Positions 1 to 11,300 of a DNA stretch of 64,000 nt are shown in pieces. Source of the stretch: Oreocharis arfaki (taxonomy: Eukaryota; Chordata; Aves; Passeriformes; Paramythiidae); NCBI GenBank assembly GCA_013398015.1, contig VZRR01013890.1:573118-637117 (forward strand). Direction: 5' to 3'. How positions within the stretch are numbered: the first letter of the stretch is position 1; each line of letters starts with the position of its first letter. The notes beneath the pieces were generated by a model. The model saw only the letters and a program-made list of their open reading frames with translations. It was not told the DNA's origin and did no database searches. A program made the position numbers and the translations under genes.

Positions 1-544
1 AGAATTAAATATAAGACTACATTTTAAATCACAGATTCTGAGAATATCACTAATTGCTCCTCTGAGTCTCAAAGTCATTATCAGCCTGGGAATATTTAGT
101 TTTCTAGTTATCATAGTGTTCCCTACTGATATCAACAGAAATTTTCAATATTCTTTATTTACATCCAGATGAGAAATACGGTCTCCTCTTTTCAGTTGCT
201 ATGCACACTAAAATTTTAAAAATCAGGTGAAAGGAAATCCTGCTGAATGTTCTTCACAATAGAAAGACTTGTTCTCATATGAAAGCAAAATGGATTATGT
301 GCTTGTGAACAACAGGAGTTTTGAAGGTAGGAAATTATGACATAATAGATAGAATTTAAGAAATGCAAAGTGCTAAATGCTCCAACAATTTCATTCCACT
401 TCTTTCTATCTTATTAGCAATAATATTGAATTATTCAAAAGAGGTGCTGGGCTTTAAAAAGAATCCTGCACAAGCAAAGGCTGTAAGACTTCTTTCCTCC
501 AAAAGAAGAGGAAAATCAAATGAGGCAGATGTAAAAGCACTAAC
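1..544 (-). other. TMTC2: TMTC2 intron, 5' part of the last coding intron
   Basis: Sequence downstream of the donor at 544-539. It is AT-rich with no recognisable repeat, ORF or conserved motif. The last coding exon is not in this 544 bp. Confidence 0.8.
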
Positions 545-659
545 CTGAGCATATGGGCTGCATTGAAAACAACATCAAATTCCAGATTATCAAGTTCAGC
601 TGCTTTCTTTGCCATTTCAGCTGCTTCTATCAGGCGGGATTCTTCTAGGAGGAACTGAC
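545..659 (-). CDS. TMTC2: TMTC2 penultimate coding exon
   Basis: A 115-bp exon. The acceptor is CACTCTGTTGCAG and the donor is AG/GTTAGTG (non-optimal GTTAGT). Bases GT complete the Gly codon. It reads QFLLEESRLIEAAEMAKKAA, then ELDNLEFDVVFNAAHML, and ends in AG of a split Arg codon. That Arg would be completed by the last coding exon, which is outside the window below position 1. The LLEESRL.EAAE.AKKAAELD helix pair is the TPR before the C-terminal repeat. A longer in-frame minus-strand reading past 545 runs into intron and is not coding. The position matches the expected order and phase of TMTC2. Confidence 0.95.
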
Positions 660-743
660 CTGCAACAGAGTGCATGAACGTGAGCCCACAGAAAATAACT
701 GATGTAATATACTTCAGACAGTATACTCAGGAAAAGGAAGTAC

Positions 744-760
744 AAAAAAAAAAAAAAAAA
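744..760 (+). repeat. A17 homopolymer
   Basis: Seventeen consecutive A, 84 bp upstream of the acceptor of exon 545-659 in transcript sense (T17 in the pre-mRNA). Confidence 0.9.
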
Positions 761-3039
761 GCAAACCCCAAACTAATAAACTAAGCAACAAACCAATGCC
801 TCAGATTCAATGTTTAGTTATTTGCTGATCTGCTCTGTATTTCAGTATCTTAGAACATAGTCAATGTAGAAAAACTGCAATAAATATGACAAGTAATAAC
901 AATATTTGTGGAATATTTTTAGGAAAAGTGAGAAAGATAGAGTAAAACTCAGCCATCAAGAAGCAATACTCCCAAACCCCAAGAAGCCTGCCATTTGAGA
1001 ATTTGCCTTTCTGCCTATACAATTACAATATTTGCTTCCTCAAAACAAATTGAAATAAAATACTATCAACAAATTAAACACATTCCCGTTTTAAAAGTAT
1101 GTCCCAAAATCATAGAAAATGATAAATTACTGTATACATACATGATAACATATTTTTTCAGCTTTAGAATTCTAAGTTGTATTTGCTATAAAACCACTAT
1201 ATATATGTGTGTGTACCTTAATGGACTGGTATTTTATCAAGTATTTCAGTAACACTAAAAGGATCACAACAGGAAGCTTTTTACAAGTTTCCTACATCAT
1301 ACTTACCTCTCACATTAAACAAAAACAGAAGATGGCTAAAATCAAGTGACTCCGTTTTTACAAATGACATTATCATAATCATTAAAACAAATATAAACTG
1401 AAAACAATGAATAATTTAGCATTAACCAAGCTTTAACTGAAGTACAGCAGTTTCAAAACAAAACATGTAACATACAGTACAACTCCATAAAAATGAGTTT
1501 TCCTTTGAAGAAGGTGAAAAAAAGAATTTGGAAGGTACTCAAACAACCTTATTTTTGCTCCTTTCAATGTTTTTTCACACCTAATTCGTAAAATGTATCA
1601 TTTTTTGCAACGACTTTTTAAAGGAATTCAACCATCTAGTCTCTGTGCCTACATAATTTTACATTTGGAAAAGCTATCCTAAAGCATAGTGATTACACAT
1701 TCCAGAATCCCATCCTTCTCTTTTTATCTTACTTGGCAAAGTAAGATCTCTTGACCAAAACTCCACCATGCCACCACTAACCACAAGCCTCATGAGGAAC
1801 AATATATCATCAGCAAATGATTTCCTCCCACGGAGAGGGATCTTCTCTTTCTTCTTTCCTCCCTTCCTCATGCATTCCCCTATTGCTCACATACTTGCTA
1901 TTTGCTTATGTAGAAAAATTCCCTTAACCACAGCTAGCAAGGTCTGTGCAAGCATCGTGAACCCAGTGATGCTTTGGTACGACAAAGACATTTGCAGAAG
2001 GAATCATTTCAATACAAAAAGTGATGAAATGCAGATTTCTTAGCTTTTTGTTTTCTCTGTAGATACATTTCAGTTAGGAGAGTTGGCAGATTATTTACTC
2101 AGTCTCCTATATCTCAATTATTCAGATCTGCAAAACTTGTAAAACCATTCTGGTGCCTTCCTGCATTCACAGCATAAGGTTTGTTTGCTTCAGTTACATC
2201 CACACTCTAATATGAGCCACACTTTGATGCAGTACAATGCTTTGTGCTTATTGTGCCCAGAAACAGATGATTTACAAAAAAAGCCTTCTCACACAGGAAA
2301 ATAAGTAAATAAACACATAAAAAGAGAGAAAAAACATAAGAAGAAAATACAGTTTGAGAACAGTTCAGACCAGAAGAAATTAATTTGTCTTCAGAATTAT
2401 AAAACAGTGGTTGAACTGCTAATATAAGTCTCTTAACGGAAGTTTCTTCTAAAGGGAAAAAAAATCTTACAAAAACTAAAAGTTTACCTTTTTTTTTTAA
2501 ATCTCTTTTTTTTCTCTTTTGGATACCACATCAAGCTATGCCTTATATGCAGCAGGACAAACTCAGATTTGAATCTGAAAATTTTCCAAGTAAATCTACC
2601 AAATAAAATAGTTCATATCTCTTGATTTGGACTGAATCCCTGTTTTCTTTAAAGAGCAATCTTTGAAATAAGCTTGACCAATTAGTATTCCAATTCTCTT
2701 CCAATGAATGAAGTAAAACAGTATCCCTAATCTTTAGGTCCATGTTAAAACAAACCAGCCATAAATTGTTAACATTAAGGTACTTTTGCTAATGAAAGTC
2801 CTGGATTAGCAGAGTGAAACATTAGTAAGTAGATGTGCTGTTAACACATTCAGCCAAGGGGAAGGAGGAAGATAGAAGTAAAACTTGCAGTTCTTCAGAA
2901 AAGAAAATTCTAGGACTGTGCATTACCATACACAAGTCTGTCTCCTGCTGGAGGTGGTATTAACAGTCGCAATAATTCATGTTGAGTGGGTAAGTAGCAG
3001 ATGACACATATTTGAAACCAACTGTATTATCCTCTATAC

Positions 3040-3455
3040 ACAAGTCCTTATAGAGCTCCATTTTAGGGCCAGTTCTCTTCAAAAATGACTTGAATGCAGG
3101 AATTAAAGGCATACAAAGTAAGTCTGCTAATGATACTAAACTGGGAGGAGCTGTCGACTCCCCTGAGGGCAAGTGCCAGATTCTGCACCTGGGATGGGGC
3201 AACTCTGGATGTACAGACTATGGAACAAGATGCTAGAAAGCAGCACCATGGAAAGAGACCTGGATCCTTGTAGATGGCAAGTTGAATACAAGTCAGCAGT
3301 GCCCTGGCACTGTGAGCCAGTTGAGGGAGGTGATTTTCCCACTCTGCTCTGCAGTGGTTTGGTCTCGCCTTGAATATTGTGTGCAGTTTTGGGCAGCACA
3401 ACATCAGAAGTTTATAGGGCTACTAGAGAGCATCCAGAGTAGGGCTGATGATCAA
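3040..3455 (+). mobile_element. CR1 LINE fragment with internal deletions
   Basis: The plus strand carries the CR1 ORF2 3' region: a diverged GGGCCAGTTCTCTTC block, then GATACTAAACTGGGAGGAGC, then CACCTGGGATGGGGCAAC, then a translated SRLEYCVQFWAAQHQK remnant. Compared with the copy at 31722, two blocks are missing: one after CCCCTGAGGGCA and one after CCCTGGCA. It has no 3' tail and no open frame. It runs antisense to TMTC2. Borders are approximate. Confidence 0.85.
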
Positions 3456-3542
3456 AGATTTCCTTAATTGCATGGGCTACAGATAAAATTTGCTGCAACT
3501 TTCTCAACCTAGTGAAAAAGTCGATATCTGAGTGTACAGGTG

Positions 3543-4042
3543 TGTGATGGGTTGTTCCATGCCAGTATCCATGCCAGTATTACTCACACAGGGTAAGGGC
3601 TGATAACAGAAGAGCAAAACCAAGAAAATATCTGCATCGAGGTAAAGACAGTTTTATATGGGGAAGAAACCCCCACCCCCTCCAAACTAAAACAACAAAG
3701 TGAAGGAAATTTCTCACCACTTCTCTCTGGTAGACTGATGCCCAGCCAGCCTCCAAATAAAGAGCCGCATCAGAAGCCAAAACCCTTCTTCTTTCTCTGC
3801 CCCAGATTTTATTGCTGAACATGATGTTATATGGACTGTTATATCTATCCTTTTGGCCAGCTCAGGTCAGCTGTCCAACCTGTGTCTCCTCCCAAAAAGA
3901 GAAAGCCTTGACACTGCTCAAACACTATTCAGCAACAGCCAAAACACTGATGTGTTATCAAGGCTGGTTTTGTCACAAATCCAAAACAAGGCATCATCCA
4001 GGCTGCTAAAAAGTTAACACTATCCCAGCCAGACCCAGTACA
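3543..4042 (-). mobile_element. Solo LTR (ERVL-like) with 5-bp target-site duplication AGGTG
   Basis: A 500-bp element flanked by perfect AGGTG duplications (3538-3542 and 4043-4047). On the minus strand it starts TGTACTGGGTCTGGCTGGGA and ends ...CCCATCACA, giving TG...CA termini. The TGG(T/G)TCTGGCTGGGATAG-TGTTAA start is the familiar beginning of an avian ERV LTR family. The 5-bp duplication fits class III/ERVL integration. An AATAAA signal lies inside, on the minus strand at 3813-3808. There is no second LTR and no gag/pol remnant, so it is a solo LTR left by recombination. Orientation is the same as TMTC2. Confidence 0.88.
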
Positions 4043-7023
4043 AGGTGGAAACTTTCAGTTGAAAATTGATTTGCCAAGTTCTCCTGAAGGCAGACTAATT
4101 TTATTCACACATCTCAATTTAATTTAAAGCACCTAAGTACAAAAATACCATTTTGAAAACATTAGCTGCCATTCCTTTTAATCTGATATATTAAATTCAT
4201 ACAAGAATGAACTGGATTGGCAGTTGCTGTTGCACTTTCTTCATTAAAAAACAGACTTCTGAACCTTTCCTGTCAAAGCCATAAAGAGGTTTTCCCAAGA
4301 GAAGAGCACTAGCAGGGTGTAATACTGGCAAGGTGTTGAAGGTGGATCAGAATGTATGATCCACAAGCCCCTGGATCCAGGAACCACTTGTGTGGGTCTA
4401 AATTTATATGTAGGATTTTCTTCTCTGACAAGCAGCTGGCAAACCTCATGATTTATGAGATACTACCCAACATCACATAGAGAGCTTACTTATTGCAGGT
4501 GTCATGATTCCAGCTCTTGCCAACAATATAAATTATGGTAGCCTGACTGTTTTCTGGAATCACAACAGCTTTTGAGAAAATAGCCTTCCTGAAGCTCCAA
4601 ATAACACATTTTCCTACCTGAAGGAAAGAATATTTTTCATTACTCTTCTTCTAAACCGGAAGTGGGAAATCCATAGTCCAGGTTCAGATATGACTTTCAG
4701 AAACACTGTTCTTTGCCTGGAATGTTACTTTTTAAAATAGAATTTTCCAGCTTTCTTGATAGCACAGGGGTGAGTGTAAATATGTAGTCAAGAGTTTTTA
4801 AAGGCCTTTGATAGCAGAGAATTGATTCAATACTTCAGAATCTTTAGTCACTTTTCCCTAAACTACCTAAGAATCAGAAATAGCATTTAAGCTCCTGAGT
4901 TCTGTACCCGCAGCCTTGTTCAAACTTACTTTTCATTGCAAACCACCAACAGTGGTTCTGAGTCTATATTTAACCAAAACGTTTTGGGGCAATATATGCA
5001 ATCTACTGAAAAGTAAGATATAAGTATGTATGTAATTTTAACAAGAACAAAAAAATTCCAGTTCCTAGCAACTGAAAAGAACAGTTTATTTTAATCTTCT
5101 GTCGATTAAAAAAAAAAATTATCCACAGAAATGAAAGCATACAGCTCTCTATCCTCTGTAACTGTCTCTCTAAAATGATCATGAACATTTGTAAAGCATT
5201 TGTTAAGACAGGCACCACCACCAAAAGCCATACATCTGAACTGGTAGTTCTGCTGCTTTATTGTAACAAGAAAGGTATTAATTGGTTGTGATATGTCTGT
5301 GTGTAAAAATCTTTTATTTTCAGAGCCCAAAGACCTTAGTGTGTTCCTCTAGAATGGCCTTAACTATTCCTTGCAGGCACTGTGAGCTTTTATTTTACTA
5401 GATAAAAGTGCAATTTGCACCAATCTTTCAGTTGAAATGCTCCCTCCTTTACTCACTGGCAACCATACAAAGGTACTTTGTCCCAGAACAGAGCAGATTT
5501 CTGAAATAGCTCATCTTGCTGGTGTTGCTTTTGAAAAGAACCATCTTAAACATTCTCAGAATACTGCTGGTTCTGCATTTACTCAGGTTGCAATGACAGA
5601 CTTGTGTAGTGATATCTTTAGTAACCCAAGCAAAACTGTGTAAACTACCTTCTGAATAATAATGAAAATAATTTCTAATGCCATCCTAGTAGGAATTTGC
5701 TTCTTTTAGTAAACATTTCTCACCAAGTCTTCTGCTTCTTATCTTTTTCAAAAGAGTTTTTTACTTCCACAACATGAAAAGTGGCTCTATCAAAACTCAG
5801 CTGCAAAATCTGTTTGTAATAAACTTCACTAGAAGTCCTTTCAGCACATTCAACATTGAGGATTTGAAGCTGAATACATGCTGGTACTTCCAAAGCATTT
5901 CAAGTTTCAACAGAAATCAGAAGAGAGAGTAGATTCTGGCTGACTCAATGCATTGTTATCTTGTCTTTGATGCAGATGATGTCTGGAGAGCAGAATCACA
6001 TTCTCAGTGGCATGAGCAGAACCACTACTGAAGTTACCATCAACCTCAGCTCTGCTGTGGCGATGCAGAGCTAAAGAGCTGATGCAACCAGAGATTTCTA
6101 AATGGAAAATTTAAACTGCATTCAGTCGAAGAAATGAGGAGAGACCTTGTCGGCAAGTTGATTTCCAAAGTATTTCAGGTGACGAATCAATGTTGCAAGA
6201 TGCAAAGTCAACAGACATGACCTAAGGTAACTGTTTCCTTTAGGAGTTTCAAAACAGATTCACTGGCTGTGAAGGAGCAGTTCCCAGAGCAAGGGAATGT
6301 TTGCTTAAATATCCTGCTTTTCTAGGACTGTTTAGACAATTTCTCACTGAATGTGGAGGACAAACAAAGGCAACTTATATCACAATCACCTAAATGGTAG
6401 CAGCATTTCAGTTTTTGCTGGTCCTTATACCCCATTCCATCTTAATCTAGAGATGTACTGTTGGTTTCTTGCTGGAAAGACTTCTGGAGATTTTCTCCCA
6501 TCAATTAGTTCCCATGGAGAAAATTATTCCATGCAAATAACACAAACAGAAATACTAAGTAAGCCAGTGGGTGCTGAAATGTCAATATATGGACTGGCTT
6601 GAAAAAGACTTTTTTTTATTAGCTTTTTTCTTTTTCTGAAACACTTATCTGTTGCAGTTGTGCTAAATATACCACTGGATGTCATCCAGAGCACGATCAC
6701 AGATAAGAGAGAAAAAAATTAACTAGCAAACCTTTGGGACTTGATGACTAAACTTGTGACCACATCTGGATCACTGGAAGCTCTTACCAAACCAAAAGAT
6801 TAATGATGAAAATATATACTACAGAGGACCTCATGATTTACAAATACCGAGGAGGATTCTGCAGTCTATATCATCTCCCAGACACCTGATGATGTATAAG
6901 GTTTGGAAATGTGGAATTTGGATGAAAAAGATCTATCCAGTTGCGCTTTTGTAGCAGCTTCATGCTATTTCTACAAAAATCCTCATGAGATGGTACTCAT
7001 AGGTCAAAACACATGACCATCAG

Positions 7024-7090
7024 CAAAGAAGCCTCCAGCATTGTCCGTGCCACAAAGCCTCCAGCCACAAAGCCTCCAGCATTGTTCGTG
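7024..7090. repeat. Short tandem duplication around AAGCCTCCAGC
   Basis: Three copies of AAGCCTCCAGC. The middle and last copies share the unit CACAAAGCCTCCAGC, and the outer copies both continue into ATTGT(C/T)CGTG. It looks like local replication-slippage duplication. Confidence 0.85.
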
Positions 7091-8420
7091 TTCATTTTTC
7101 AGTCCCTACAGAAACACTACATTTTGACAATATGGAAGAAGCATAAAGACACATTTTTAACCCTGTCTCTGATCTGCAATATGTATATCACATCTCTTGA
7201 GCAGTCTAGTATATATTATCGCTGAGGAAGCAGAGTCCACCACATATTTGAGATGTCAGAATGATTAGATTTAAGGCTAAACCCAAGGGAAGAGCCAGAA
7301 GCATGGAAACTCCATAGCATTTCAGGTCAGTGACGTAGCTTGTTTGGAAATACTCCACTGCATTCCACTTGAGTGATTGGTTCTAAAGGGAGTTTGGAAA
7401 AAGTAGTTATTATAGTGGTCTGTAACATTCTTCTTTTAATGTTGTGTGATAAAAGTAACCTAGAGTGTGACAAAAAGGACTTAAAACTTGGTAGATTGTT
7501 CTGAATCACTCAGCATCTGGTACAATTTTTGTCTTCAGTTCGGAAGTAAGAAATACTGTTGGCTAGTAGAAGCCGAAGATTTTCTTAAAGTTATTAGAGA
7601 GAGTTCTGGGACCAGAAAGGTCAGACACTTAATGAAGTCTTTCTGCAAGGCAGTTACATCTTCCTGTTCCAAGTCTAGGACTCCTATCTTCTTGGAATTA
7701 TGTTCATTGATATTGTAGGAGCAGGTATAAGCCATAGAGCAATGTCAGGACCCTGATTTAATGGCCATCTATGTTCAAGACAGAGAGACCCTTTCTCCAA
7801 AGAGCACATACGTTCTATGAACATGTATTATTTGAGTATCATAAACTTGTTTCATTGGCAGAAAGGTTCACGAGTACATACTGGGAAGTGACTTAGTGAT
7901 GGACATACTATATCTGCTTCACTTTGACCCCACCTCATCAAGGGATTTAATTTCTCAGTACAAAATCACCACATAGTATCTGGGGTTCTCAATGAAGCAG
8001 ATCTATGCACTTTTATTTATCATTTGGTATATACTGCATTTAGCTAGCCTGTCAGTCAGAAATGGGATAATTCATTCACTGGAATTACGGTTTGTGAAGT
8101 TTTATCCATTTCATGGATAAAAGTGAACACTGACCTACCTGTGAACTAGGGTGATATTTCTATCACGAACATAAAACTCTGCTAATAGAAATTAGTAAGA
8201 TTCCATGAGCAGGTCATGGTTGATGTTTCTCTTTCTTACAAATACAACATTGATACTCTATTTTTCATTAGTACACTGTTTTCTTCACAGGAGCTTTTCC
8301 TTAAATATGTGGGAAGAAAAAAATTTTCCTAGGCTGCTCTTCAGTCAACGAAGAGAAAAACCACAAAGCTCAAGCACTGAGAACAACGTGACTACCTGGA
8401 AATATTATAAATACAGCACA

Positions 8421-9200
8421 AAGAATCATTTAGGTTGGAAAAGACCTTCATGATCATTAAGTCCAACCTTTGACTGACCACCACCCCGTTCATTAAACCC
8501 TAGTACTGAGTGCCATGACTAGTCTGTTCTTGAACATCTCCAGGGATGGTGACTCCACCACCTCCCTGGGTAGCCCTTTCTAATGCTTAACAACCCTCCA
8601 TTTACGATAATCTTCCCAATGTCCAACCTGAACCTCCCCTGGCTGAACTTGAGCCAATGTCCTTTTATCCTGTTGCTGGTTGCCTGGGAGAAGAGACCAA
8701 CCTCCAGCTGGCTATAGCCTCCTTTCAGGTAGTTGGAGAGAGTGACAAGGTCTCTCCTGAGCCTCCTTTTCTCCAGGCTAAACAACCCCAGCTCCCTCAG
8801 CCACTCCTTGCAGGACTTGTGTTCCAGACCCTTCTCCAGCCTTGTTGCCCTTCTCTGGGCATTCTTCAGCACCTCAGTGTCATTCTCGTAGTGAGGCGCC
8901 CGGAACTGGGCACAGCACTCGAGGTGTGGCCTCACCAGTGCCCAGTACAGGGGAACAATCCCTGCCCTGGTCCTGCTGGCCACACTGTTGCTGATACAGG
9001 CCAGGATGCCATTGGCCTTCTTGGCCACTTGGGCACAGCTGGCTCATGTTCAGCTGCTGCTGACCAGCACCCCAGGTCCAGGGTTTCCTCTGCGCAGCTT
9101 TTTAGCCACTCTGCCCCCAGCCTGTAGCATTTCATGAGGTTGCTGTGACTGAAGTCCAGGACCTGGCACTTCACCATACTGAACCTCAATCTAAGCAGAA
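8421..9200 (-). mobile_element. CR1 LINE fragment, 3' end of ORF2 and 3' UTR
   Basis: On the minus strand this reads the CR1 ORF2 C-terminal region: GILACISNSVASRT, ALVRPHLECCAQFRAPHY, KGLEHKSCKEWLRELGLFSL, then EKRRLRRDLVTLSNYLKGGY. It ends near 8421 in the CR1 3' UTR (CCAACCTAAATGATTCTT in minus sense). A 169-codon open frame (8519-9028) survives but lacks the reverse-transcriptase core, and its C-terminal part runs into former UTR. It is a 5'-truncated dead copy, sense to TMTC2. Borders are approximate. Confidence 0.92.
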
Positions 9201-10172
9201 ACATCTAAGAAAAGAATGAATGCACGCCTGTAAATATACAAAAATTCTCACAGTAACTAACACATGTAAGCCTAAGACTTAAAAGACTGAAAAAAACGGT
9301 GCTTGAAAATTCACTGCTATCCTATTTCAATGAAATATACTTTGATCCTTAAACCGTAGCAATTCCAACCCATTTTCAGGCTGTGACATAGGAGTGGTAA
9401 AGCAGCCATCTTTGGAAGTAAGACACAAAGTGCTCATAAGCTTAGGTGAAAATTTAGGCATCAAAAAAGGGGTAAGAGCGATTTGCAGAAACAGAAAAGA
9501 CTAAGATGAAATCGAAAAACAGTAAAGACAGCAGCTAAGAAGTTAAATTTGCTTAAAAAGAAATAGATAATGTAAGAAAATCCATAAAAATAACTCCTAA
9601 ATTACTACAAATTTGAAAAACAAATATTGTTTTTTCAAATGTAAAAACAAAAGTATGTTTGGGAACATGTTAATCTGGTTTTTTTTTCCAATGAGGATAT
9701 AGCTAATACACTTCAGTTTTATGTAATCTGAAAGTTTCTTTTTGTCTTATATCTCTAACTGGGAATGCACTTAAAAAGGCAGATGATCAATGTGAACTGC
9801 CAAATCAAGTGAATGCATAATTAATATAATGAGAAGAATCCATTTTTATAATGAAAAAGGACTCTTTAAACAATTTAGAGTTATTAGAATCCATGTATTA
9901 TTCAAAGGAAACTATTTTAAAAGGAGGTCTCAACAGCTATTAATAAAACAGGTAATTTGAACATCCTGTTGGGTTCTAGACTTTTCTATTCCAATTAAGC
10001 CATTACAAATATAAGGGAGAAGGGATCTCTACACACATTTATCTTGAAACCTCACTCCTTCTTTTTCTCTCTCTCTTATTCCCCACTCCATTTCCATCAT
10101 GTTGGAGAGAGGCCACTACATGCACTTTAAGAGGCACAGTGGCAAAGTAAAATGAAGTCTGCTTTAATGTTG

Positions 10173-10290
10173 TTTGGGGGGTTTGTTTGGGTTAGAGTTT
10201 TTTGGGGGTTTTGGGTTTGGGTTTTTTTGTGTGTAGTTTTTAGGGGTTTTGTTTTGTTGGGTTTTGTTGTTGTTGTTGTTGTTGTTTGCT
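10173..10290 (+). repeat. G/T-rich tract with repeated G-runs, then (GTT)n
   Basis: G-runs of 3-6 at 10176-10181, 10189-10191, 10204-10208, 10213-10215, 10219-10221 and 10243-10246 are separated by T-rich loops, followed by about seven GTT units ending near 10287. One loop is about 12 nt, so this is a relaxed rather than a strict G-quadruplex pattern. The plus strand is the template strand for TMTC2. Confidence 0.8.
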
Positions 10291-11282
10291 TGGTTCTGTT
10301 TGTTTTTTTTTTACCAGCAAATTATAAATTAAAAAAGACATTTCTGGAAGCAAAATCTTTATACAACAAATAACACTGTAGATTTATGGCGGGTTTTTTT
10401 AAAGGAAAGCCAGTACAGAAAGCTTTCAACAAATCTGAAATCCTCAATTACACTACTTACTTTCCTACTTACTGAAAATTTGTTGGGTTTTTTTTTCAAA
10501 AAGATGAGCACGTGAGTATGTCATTGTTTGAAATTCGCCTTATCTCTGTGCACTGACAAATTTTATTCATAATCTTCTTCAACTTCTCCTGAGATAGGCT
10601 CAGTGCAGACAGAAATAGAGACCTTTACCTCTTTTGTGAATGGTCAATACTATATCCAAACCTACACAGTCTCTGAGCCATACGGGCACTTGTCTGACCT
10701 GACTGAACATTCCTACGTTGGGCACATTTGGTAACAAATTTGATGTACTGACTCTTTAGATGCCTTTATGTTCTTAAAATATCTAGAAGACAGCTCCTTT
10801 TACCTTGTTTAGTTCATAGATACCTCTTTGCGGTTTCTCAGACCGACACTTAGATTCATCCCATTCATTTCATCAAGGCAAGTAGCGCAGAAAGAATCAA
10901 TGGTCAGCGGAGACTACTTCAATTATGCAATTACATCATCAATCCGTTGATGACAGACATTACCAAGATCGTGCAGGATTCAAAATGGCCTATTTGAGTT
11001 AAATGTTCTAAGTAGAGTGGGATGCATGACTGCCAATATCTTGAGGAGATGTGGGTAAGACAGTCTGAAAAAAAACCTTCCCAGAGAAATAAAATTGAAA
11101 TTCAAAAATAAATAAATGTTTACTGTGACCTCTTTTAGTAAAAAGTGTTCATTTTAGGCAGCCTTTAAAAAACGTGTATTAAAAATATCCAATTAAAAGT
11201 GTCAAACCTTGCAGAAGCATTCAAAATCAGTATCCAAAATAATTTCCTCCAGTGTTTTAGTTCAGAAACATGTATATTGTGC

Positions 11283-11300
11283 AAAAAAAAAAAAAAAAAA
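11283..11300 (+). repeat. A18 homopolymer
   Basis: Eighteen consecutive A. No recognisable retrotransposed body upstream, so not a processed-pseudogene tail. Confidence 0.9.

Noticed and set aside
8519..9028. 169-codon minus-strand open frame
   Set aside because: It is the C-terminal end of a CR1 ORF2 running into former 3' UTR. The copy is 5'-truncated and lacks the reverse-transcriptase core, so it is not a gene.
8657..9127. 156-codon plus-strand open frame
   Set aside because: Antisense shadow of the same CR1 fragment, with proline- and leucine-rich text typical of CR1 read backwards.
11283..11300. A18 run as a possible processed-pseudogene tail
   Set aside because: No coding remnant, AATAAA-anchored body or target-site duplication next to it.
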